Source: DRYM01 sp964564025 (GTDB taxonomy: Archaea > Thermoproteota > Thermoprotei_A > EX4484-217-1). From it: a stretch of 57,335 bases of DNA. Under the pieces are notes generated by a model. The model was given only the letters and a program-made list of their open reading frames with translations, was not told where the DNA came from and searched no databases. The DNA is taken from assembly GCA_964564025.1 (NCBI GenBank), contig CAZLZO010000007.1, forward strand, positions 1 through 57,335, written 5' to 3'. Below, in pieces: positions 51,680 through 57,335 of the stretch. A program made the position numbers and the translations under genes. Each line of letters opens with the position of its first letter. The stretch's first letter is position 1.

Positions 51680-52884
51680 CTACCCATTACTTGTCTACTT
51701 ATAGCTACTTTAGCATCCTTAAGAGCAACAATAGGCTTTCCTAGAGATATTTCAAGTACGTCTTTAGTTACACTCTTAACTATACCCCATGAAATCATTG
51801 TTCCAACAGTTAACATAAGCTTCTCTCTAGGCCTTATTGGGGTAACTTTCATCATTTGCTTCATACCTACAACTCTTTCAAGAGTCCTATACTCTAATGT
51901 TATTTCCCGAAGCACCGGTGGAAGTTGCCCAGGCATACCTACGACGTTCCCTACTAAGTTATCGTTTTTAGTAAGTGCTGGATCCAGCTCAGTACCTATA
52001 GCTACAAGTCCTCCAGGTTTCGCTTCCTTTACTTCTAAATTTCCAAATCTGAGACTAGTAACTGTAGTTTCTATTGGCTGATAATCTACTTTACCTTTCT
52101 CTACTTCTACACGTACTCCAGGCCTAATTTCAATTTTGTCTCCAACCCTAATTACTCCTTGAATAATGCTTCCTCCAAGAACTCCTCCTATGAGCTTCTC
52201 TGGAGGCGTGCCTGGACGGTTTACATCAAAGCTTCTAGCAATATACATTAATGGCGGTTTTGTGAGATCACGTTGAGGTGTTGGTATGATTTCGTGAATA
52301 GCTTTAACCACTAAGTCAATGTTTATTTTGTGAAGAGCGCTTACCGGAATTATTGGTGCTTCCTCAGCCCATGTTTCTTTAACAAACTCTTTAATTTGCC
52401 TATAGTTTTTGAGTGCTTGTTCCTTAGATACTACATCTATTTTGTTCTGAACAATTATGAGATTTCTTATCCCGACAATATCGAGTGCTGCGAAATGCTC
52501 TCTAGTTTGAGGTTGAGGGCAGGGTTCGTTAGCTGCTATTACAAGTATTGCCCCATCCATTATTGTTGCTCCAGCGAGCATAGTTGCCATTAAAACTTCG
52601 TGTCCAGGTGCGTCAACGTATGACACTCTCTTTAAAAGCTCACTTTCACAACCACACTTAGGACAGGAAGGCTCAGTAATCCATGCTTCAGGCTCTGAAC
52701 AGCACTTACACTTAGCTATGTTTCCATCAGCATACCCCAACTTTATAGTCATACCTCTCTTAAGCTCTTCACTATATGTAGCAGTCCACTTACCTGTTAG
52801 GGCCTGTACGAGAGTTGTTTTTCCATGATCAACATGCCCTACTACGCCAATGTTTACTTCAGGTTGCTTAATTTCCCAAGGCAT
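51643..52884 (-). CDS. eif2g: Translation initiation factor aIF2 subunit gamma
   Basis: The GTP-binding core of aIF2, which carries initiator Met-tRNA. The 413-residue product has GHVDHGKTTLVQAL at about 16-29, GMTIKLGYADG, a zinc knuckle with CKCC and CPKCGC near 59-82, DAPGHEVLMATML and NKIDVVSKEQA. Domains II and III follow. It precedes the PIN gene and follows S6e. Confidence 0.97.
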   Translation of the reverse strand: MPWEIKQPEVNIGVVGHVDHGKTTLVQALTGKWTATYSEELKRGMTIKLGYADGNIAKCKCCSEPEAWITEPSCPKCGCESELLKRVSYVDAPGHEVLMATMLAGATIMDGAILVIAANEPCPQPQTREHFAALDIVGIRNLIIVQNKIDVVSKEQALKNYRQIKEFVKETWAEEAPIIPVSALHKINIDLVVKAIHEIIPTPQRDLTKPPLMYIARSFDVNRPGTPPEKLIGGVLGGSIIQGVIRVGDKIEIRPGVRVEVEKGKVDYQPIETTVTSLRFGNLEVKEAKPGGLVAIGTELDPALTKNDNLVGNVVGMPGQLPPVLREITLEYRTLERVVGMKQMMKVTPIRPREKLMLTVGTMISWGIVKSVTKDVLEISLGKPIVALKDAKVAISRQVMGRWRLIGWGVLKY

Positions 52885-52939
52885 TTTAGCTTAATAACCT
52901 CCCTCAAACAATATTCCACTAGTGCTTCTTTGAAATACT

Positions 52940-53317
52940 TTATTTTTCAAGTTTCTTAAGTTCTTCTTCAGTAAGTATTTTAACATTTATTTGAACAATG
53001 TCTTCAGTTATGGTATTTCCACGCACCATTTTCCTTCTTCTTTCACCTTTTTCCTTAGGGTGAAACCCTGGCGGACCTGGTAGAAGCACTCTCTTCTTAA
53101 CCCCTCCCGGAATATCAGGTCTCATAGGAAAACCTGAGCTATCACTACCTCCACGAATCTGCAGCTTCTTACCCTTTAGCTCATCGGAAATAAGCGAGCC
53201 ATCAATTACATCACCTATTTTTAACCCTATTAGCCTATAGGCTGCATCGCCCTTCACAACATATGTCTTAGCTTTACCAGTAGTTGGGTCTGAAACAACA
53301 ACCTTAAACTCCGGCAT
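52940..53317 (-). CDS. rps6e: Small-subunit ribosomal protein S6e
   Basis: A 125-residue S6e without the long eukaryotic tail: EFKVVVSDPTTGKAKTYVV, VIDGSLI, and LQIRGGSDSSGFPMRPDIPGG. I start at ATG 53317; a longer reading frame from 53368 adds 17 non-conserved residues. S6e heads the leftward cluster with aIF2-gamma. A TATA-like GTTTATATTTTGAAGG lies near 53362-53377. Confidence 0.94.
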   Translation of the reverse strand: MPEFKVVVSDPTTGKAKTYVVKGDAAYRLIGLKIGDVIDGSLISDELKGKKLQIRGGSDSSGFPMRPDIPGGVKKRVLLPGPPGFHPKEKGERRRKMVRGNTITEDIVQINVKILTEEELKKLEK

Positions 53318-53561
53318 AACCCTAAACCACCGTACTTCACTGTCGCAGAAAAGTAAAAACACCTTCAAAATATAAACTTTCCCAATACAAAAGCACTCAA
53401 CCTAAAGTCTCACTCTAAACTAAGGTAGACATGTACTTTACTTAAAACATTAAGAATAATAATCACTTTCAAATTCTCTCCATGTAGTGATTAAATTTTG
53501 AATAATGCTTAAGTAAGTAAGCTTTACTAATAGGGATAATAAAAGTGACATAAAAACTTAA

Positions 53562-54185
53562 CATAAAACGGCTACAGCATCTGTCATAGTATCCGCTTCT
53601 AAAAGAGCACCTCCATATGCTAACGCTAAAGTCTATTATTCAGCCTATGAAAATGCTATTGCTAATGCTGATGCCGAGCCTGGCTACGGAAGAGCATATC
53701 TATACGGCTATGTCAGCATTCCGCCGGATATTGGTGGTGCAGGTTCGGCACTATCAAAGGTAGAGTTCAATGGCAATCCTGTTCCTGGCAACTCTCCGGT
53801 TGCTTCATACTTACCTTACATATATGTGGAAACATGTTTTCACCTTAAAGGTACCATAGATACTGACGATTACTCCTACGGATACATATGGATAGCAATA
53901 AACACTTACGTATATAAGAACGGTAAATGGGAATTTTACAGCGATGAATTTCATAAAGAATATTATGATGTCACATACAATGAAGGACATTTACTAAAGG
54001 GTTACGTTGAAATCTATGATACTTCTGTTGAAGAAGTTACAGCAACGCCATTCGTAAAAACACATGTTTACGGATACTGTAGCGAATATGAGATGTGCCC
54101 GTGGATCCAGGGTGTTGCTGACTTTTACACTAATGGGTACCCGTATAACTATGTGTATGTACCTTACATAGAGGTGTCTCCATAG
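53562..54185 (+). pseudogene. 5'-truncated extracellular-type protein gene
   Basis: One open frame runs 208 codons and reads like the mature part of a secreted beta-rich, tyrosine-rich protein (for example ATASVIVSASKRAPPYANAK and VYVPYIEVSP) with cysteines in HVYGYCSEYEMCPWIQG. Between the stop at 53559-53561 and GTG 53826 there is no ATG, GTG or TTG in frame, and no signal peptide. Starting at GTG 53826 would lose over 40% of the frame. I infer that the 5' end has been deleted. A short AT-rich AGGGATAATAAAAG lies around 53530. No family recognised. Confidence 0.55.
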
Positions 54186-54195
54186 GTGTTTAGTA

Positions 54196-54870
54196 ATGAA
54201 TGTGCGTAAAATAGCATTAACAAGTATTACAATGTTTTTAATAGTGCTAATGGTTATGTTGGGTTATAATATGGCTATAGGTGTTAATGTAAAACCTTCG
54301 TCTCCGACAAACACTTTAACACCTGCTACTACTCCTACTAAGGTATACTATCATGATGATAATATTTCTAAAGGTTATTATCATGGTGAAGGGTTTAAGC
54401 TTGTAAATAATGAATGGGTCTTGGCGAAAAAAGAGGGAATTGTTTACCTAGTTTTTAGACCTATTAAGCCTTCTAAACCTCAAAACTACGTATTGCTACT
54501 ATACTGTCTTCCTCTTAGGGAGTTTAAAGAGAACCCAGAAGCAGTCGATAAGTTTGACATTATTGAGTATAAGTTTACCAGGGGTCTTCTAAGGAATGAT
54601 TCGAAGCTTGTTTTGGAAGCGCTTAATGAGTTAGAGAAGTCGTTTCCTTTGGAGTTGAAGGCGTCAATAGTTGCGGGAGGCAAAGAGGTTGGTGTTTACC
54701 ATAAGATAGCTTATTCAGCGAAAGAGAAAATGGCTGTCCCCATAAAGATAAAGGCTCCTCTAGGTAAGTTGTCGAAAGAGTACGTGGTAATAGTTGAAAT
54801 CATAAAGAGTTTCTCCGAAAAGGAACTCGGAGGTAGCAGATTTTACGTGTACATTAAACCACCGTCTTAA
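54196..54870 (+). CDS. Signal-peptide-bearing protein of unknown function
   Basis: The 224-residue protein has an N-terminal Lys/Arg and hydrophobic segment (RKIALTSITMFLIVLMVML, about 3-22), followed by a Ser/Thr/Pro-rich linker (SSPTNTLTPATTPTK) and a globular region with no known motif. It is therefore exported or membrane-anchored by its N terminus. It lies ten bases after the truncated gene, probably as one unit. This pair is foreign to the surrounding S6e-aIF5B core cluster and may be lineage specific. Confidence 0.65.
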   Translation: MNVRKIALTSITMFLIVLMVMLGYNMAIGVNVKPSSPTNTLTPATTPTKVYYHDDNISKGYYHGEGFKLVNNEWVLAKKEGIVYLVFRPIKPSKPQNYVLLLYCLPLREFKENPEAVDKFDIIEYKFTRGLLRNDSKLVLEALNELEKSFPLELKASIVAGGKEVGVYHKIAYSAKEKMAVPIKIKAPLGKLSKEYVVIVEIIKSFSEKELGGSRFYVYIKPPS

Positions 54871-55131
54871 CCTTTTTTCCCATTATCTTGCCTAAGCATT
54901 CTTTTGCTAGAGCAAGCTAAGCATATAAGTCTATAAATTCTACGTACAAATAATATTACAGTATCACAATGATTTTTGAGAAGTATTGTTATTAATGTTA
55001 GGGTTCCGAAGCAACATTTTTAGCCGTATTTAGCGTTGAATTCGTTAGAGGATTCATGGAGAACAAGAGACTGTACTGTATTGAATACGTTTAAAACTGC
55101 TGTTTCGCATTAGTGTTTAGAGTGATTCGAC
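54871..55131. other. 260-bp intergenic region upstream of aIF5B
   Basis: I see no gene or guide RNA here. GTTTAAAAC at 55089-55097 is a plausible TATA element for aIF5B, giving a leader of about 14 bases; a TCTATAAATT lies further up near 54930. Confidence 0.4.
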
Positions 55132-57335
55132 ATGAGTGTTGAAGGTAAGAGGTTAAGGCAACCTATCGTAGTAGTTCTTGGACATGTAGATCATGGTAAA
55201 TGCTTACATCCCGACGAATACGTGTTTTTAGGAGATGGCAGATTCATTCAAATTAGAAAATTGTTTAGTGAAGAGTATGAGATTGATAGAGATGGCAAAT
55301 ATGAGAAAATTAAGAGGAAAATACCTGTTTACTCCTGCACCAAGGATTTAAACGTTGAAATTAGGGAAACAGAGCATGTATGGAGAATAAAATATGATGG
55401 ATTTGTTTATGAAATAACTCTTGCTGATGGTAGCTCTGTTAAGGTAACACCGGAGCACCCATTCCTAACCTTTGAAGGCTGGAAGCGAGCTGATGATATA
55501 AGAATAGGTGATTATGTAGCGGTTCCAATAAGAGTGCCTTTTAAGAGCTCTTTTGAGAAGTTAAAGGCATACGTTCTTGAAAAGCTAATTTATGAGAAAT
55601 CATCGTTATTTAGACTTAGAGAGGATCTTTTAAAGAAAATGAAAATTTCTGTTTATGATCCAAGCTACCATAGGTTCTATAATAACAAGCTTAGAGGAGA
55701 GGACATACTTAGAATAATACAGGAATTTAATATAAGTAGAAAAGAGGTCTTCGCTAACATAACATCACTAACTTTTTCCAGTAGGAAAAGAAGGGTAGGG
55801 CACTCACGAAAGTGGATAAAGCTTCCTAAAACTAGAGCAGCGTGGAAGAAAATATTCTATATAGCTGGCTTAATGATTGGTGACGGGTCTTCAGGTTTTG
55901 AGGGATTAACAACAGCGAATTCTAAAATACTAGAGCTTTTCATAAAATATCTTTCAACATTAAAAGCTTCAACTCATATAGCACGAAATAATAATGTTTA
56001 TGAAGTAAGAGTTATCGGCGGTAGAGCTGTAAGGAAATTCTTTACAATACTCTTCAACTATCCGTTAAGGAGAAAAGCAAGAAGCATAGTGCTTCCTGAA
56101 ATAGTTCAAATAGCCCCATTAGATCTTGCGGCAGAGTTTATTAAGGGCTACTTTGATGCAGATGCTACTGTTGATGTGAGGCAGAAGCGTATAGAGGTTG
56201 TTTCAGCATCTCCACTATTTTTAAAACAAATGAAATGGCTACTGCTAAGATACGGAATTTCATCAAAATATACTGAATACAGGAAGAACGGTAGAACCTA
56301 TGGCTACCTATATATTAAGGGTAAAAGGAACCTTGAGTTATTTATGAAAAACATAGGTTTCAACGATCACGCTAAGATGAACAAACTTAGTGAAATAGTT
56401 AGAGGTAGTACAAGAGATGACATAGTAGAAGAAAGAATACCTTTAAGCGGGGAGAGTTTAAGGAGACTGCGATTGTATTTTAGTTTATCAGCTACTGATG
56501 TCGGAATACCTTACTTAAGAAAATACGAGAACAATTTCGAGAAAATGACTCTTAGAACATGGAAGAAATTTATCAACAATATTAAGGCGAAGCTTTCAGA
56601 ACCTCAATTTGAAAGCAAGCTTAAGAAGAAAATCTTAGTGTTAAAAGGTCAGTTAAAAGATGCAAATACTTTAAGATTTCTCAAAGCAGATGGGCTTCTT
56701 GATTCTGAAGGAAAAATAACGAAATTAGGAATTGAGATCCTCAGAATTTGGGAGAATAAAGAGTACAGAAAAATATCTATTCCTAACTTTGAGAGCACAT
56801 CGTTTGTTAAAGTAGTTAATGTTAAGAAAATCCCCTACAAAGGATACCTATATGATCTGAGCGTTTCTGAAACACAGAATTTCATAGCTAATGGAGTAAT
56901 AGTGCATAATACCACACTTTTAGATAAGATTAGGGGTACTGCTGTTGCTAAGAGGGAACCTGGTGAGATTACTCAGCATGTTGGTGCTAGTGTTGTTCCA
57001 ACTCATGTTATTGAGAAGATATGTGAGTCCTTACGTAAAATGTTCCCTATTAGACTTAAGATTCCGGGATTGCTTTTCATAGATACTCCTGGTCATGAGC
57101 TTTTTTCGAATCTTAGAAGGAGGGGTGGGAGTGTTGCTGATTTCGCTATTTTAGTTGTTGATGTTACTGAGGGGTTTAAGGATCAAACTTTCGAAAGCAT
57201 TGAGATTCTTAAGCAAAGAAAAGTTCCGTTCCTCTTAGCTGCAAATAAAATAGATAAAGTTCCTGGGTGGAAACCTCACTCCGATGAACCATTCCTTATA
57301 ACCTTTAGAAAACAGTCTCCGAACGTTCAAACAAG
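55132..57335 (+). CDS. infB: Translation initiation factor aIF5B with intein, partial
   Basis: aIF5B promotes subunit joining and initiator tRNA positioning. The extein reads MSVEGKRLRQPIVVVLGHVDHGK, then the intein, then TTLLDKIRGTAVAKREPGEITQHVGA with G2 region, DTPGHELFSNLRRRGG (G3) and NKIDKVPGW (G4). The window ends before domains II-IV, so the frame is open to the edge. The gene is next to S6e as in many archaea, although two accessory genes intervene. ATG 55132 is the only start near the conserved N terminus. Confidence 0.95.
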   Translation, partial: MSVEGKRLRQPIVVVLGHVDHGKCLHPDEYVFLGDGRFIQIRKLFSEEYEIDRDGKYEKIKRKIPVYSCTKDLNVEIRETEHVWRIKYDGFVYEITLADGSSVKVTPEHPFLTFEGWKRADDIRIGDYVAVPIRVPFKSSFEKLKAYVLEKLIYEKSSLFRLREDLLKKMKISVYDPSYHRFYNNKLRGEDILRIIQEFNISRKEVFANITSLTFSSRKRRVGHSRKWIKLPKTRAAWKKIFYIAGLMIGDGSSGFEGLTTANSKILELFIKYLSTLKASTHIARNNNVYEVRVIGGRAVRKFFTILFNYPLRRKARSIVLPEIVQIAPLDLAAEFIKGYFDADATVDVRQKRIEVVSASPLFLKQMKWLLLRYGISSKYTEYRKNGRTYGYLYIKGKRNLELFMKNIGFNDHAKMNKLSEIVRGSTRDDIVEERIPLSGESLRRLRLYFSLSATDVGIPYLRKYENNFEKMTLRTWKKFINNIKAKLSEPQFESKLKKKILVLKGQLKDANTLRFLKADGLLDSEGKITKLGIEILRIWENKEYRKISIPNFESTSFVKVVNVKKIPYKGYLYDLSVSETQNFIANGVIVHNTTLLDKIRGTAVAKREPGEITQHVGASVVPTHVIEKICESLRKMFPIRLKIPGLLFIDTPGHELFSNLRRRGGSVADFAILVVDVTEGFKDQTFESIEILKQRKVPFLLAANKIDKVPGWKPHSDEPFLITFRKQSPNVQT
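55201..56910 (+). mobile_element. Intein with LAGLIDADG homing endonuclease in aIF5B P-loop
   Basis: A 570-residue in-frame insertion begins with Cys (CLHPDEYVFLGDGRFIQI, block A) and ends in VIVHN followed by Thr, so splicing would rejoin GHVDHGK and TTLLD. Block B TPEHPFLTFEGW, endonuclease motifs YIAGLMIGDGS (near 55858-55890) and FIKGYFDADATVD (near 56135-56173), and block G LYDLSVSETQNFIANGVIVHN confirm it. Endonuclease motifs look intact. A winged-helix-like stretch lies near the C-terminal splice block. The same site is used by the Pyrococcus/Thermococcus IF2 inteins I recall. Confidence 0.96.

Noticed and set aside
53461..53492. 7-bp inverted repeat AATCACT/AGTGATT downstream of S6e
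   Set aside because: Too short and without a second copy; no CRISPR or attachment-site context.
1..57335. tRNA, rRNA, SRP RNA, RNase P RNA or CRISPR array
   Set aside because: I found no T-loop GGTTCRANNCC with cloverleaf arms in gaps, no rRNA segments and no spaced direct repeats; absence is by eye, not by a search program.

Overview
The window is an AT-rich chromosomal segment from an archaeon, most likely a thermophilic member of the TACK/Thermoproteota side whose exact lineage I cannot name. Evidence: archaeal/eukaryotic ribosomal proteins (S30e, S8e, S3Ae, S15, S27ae, S24e, S6e, L15e, L37ae), fibrillarin/Nop5/Gar1, TFB, a TFE-beta-like protein with an Fe-S centre, exosome and RNase P proteins, KEOPS subunits, GatD/GatE, and TATA/BRE-type promoters. 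S30e plus TFE-beta argues for TACK or a relative rather than Euryarchaeota. It is almost entirely core information-processing DNA. I see no rRNA, tRNA, CRISPR array or insertion sequence.

Layout. 1-2549 (minus): RNase Z (cut by the window edge), tRNA G10 methyltransferase, PRPP synthetase. 2650-7068 (plus): AmmeMemoRadiSam-type radical SAM protein, GPN-loop GTPase, a small unknown gene, a coiled-coil protein and a DUF373 membrane protein. 7065-10659: cis-prenyltransferase, S8e, SRP19, Gar1, TFB and TFE-beta. 10656-15353 (minus): Trm1, THEP1 NTPase, HTH regulator, fibrillarin, Nop5. 15533-19108 (plus): S30e, GatD, GatE, then a C/D box sRNA and a frameshifted CBS gene. 19934-26762: ferredoxin, cation/proton antiporter, HisRS, EF-2, a 5-FTHF cyclo-ligase-like protein and an XPF nuclease. 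26767-29221: an ECF transporter module (T, A, A'). 29241-40156 (minus): the archaeal exosome superoperon: DHH phosphoesterase, DUF3194, prefoldin beta, Pcc1, Brix, L37ae, Rrp42, Rrp41, Rrp4, SBDS, proteasome alpha, then Pop5, Rpp30, an RNA-binding protein and L15e. This cluster is broken between proteasome alpha and Pop5 by about 1.7 kb holding three C/D box sRNAs and a decayed membrane-protein gene. 40290-49085: YchF-type GTPase, sugar-1-P nucleotidylyltransferase, THUMP/SPOUT protein, S3Ae, a second Pcc1-like protein, a RecJ/Cdc45-like protein, S15, XTPase, Bud32, Kae1. 49177-53317 (minus): S27ae, S24e, dephospho-CoA kinase, Spt4, RpoE, PIN protein, aIF2-gamma, S6e. 53562-54870: an accessory insert with a 5'-truncated extracellular-type gene and a signal-peptide protein. 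55132-end: aIF5B carrying a 570-residue intein in its P-loop.

The genes cover rRNA/tRNA processing and modification (sRNP proteins, their guide RNAs, RNase P, RNase Z, exosome, Trm enzymes, KEOPS), transcription initiation and elongation (TFB, TFE-beta, RpoE, Spt4) and translation (EF-2, aIF2-gamma, aIF5B, HisRS, GatDE).

Most notable points: four C/D box guide RNA genes, two with guides that appear to match conserved 16S or 23S rRNA segments; a TFB gene with no in-frame canonical start codon, lying in the frame of the Gar1 stop; a Pop5 RNase P protein with two N-terminal membrane helices; a 69-bp identical tract shared by the two ECF ATPase genes; an apparently catalytically dead RecJ-like gene beside a second Pcc1 gene; and the aIF5B intein.
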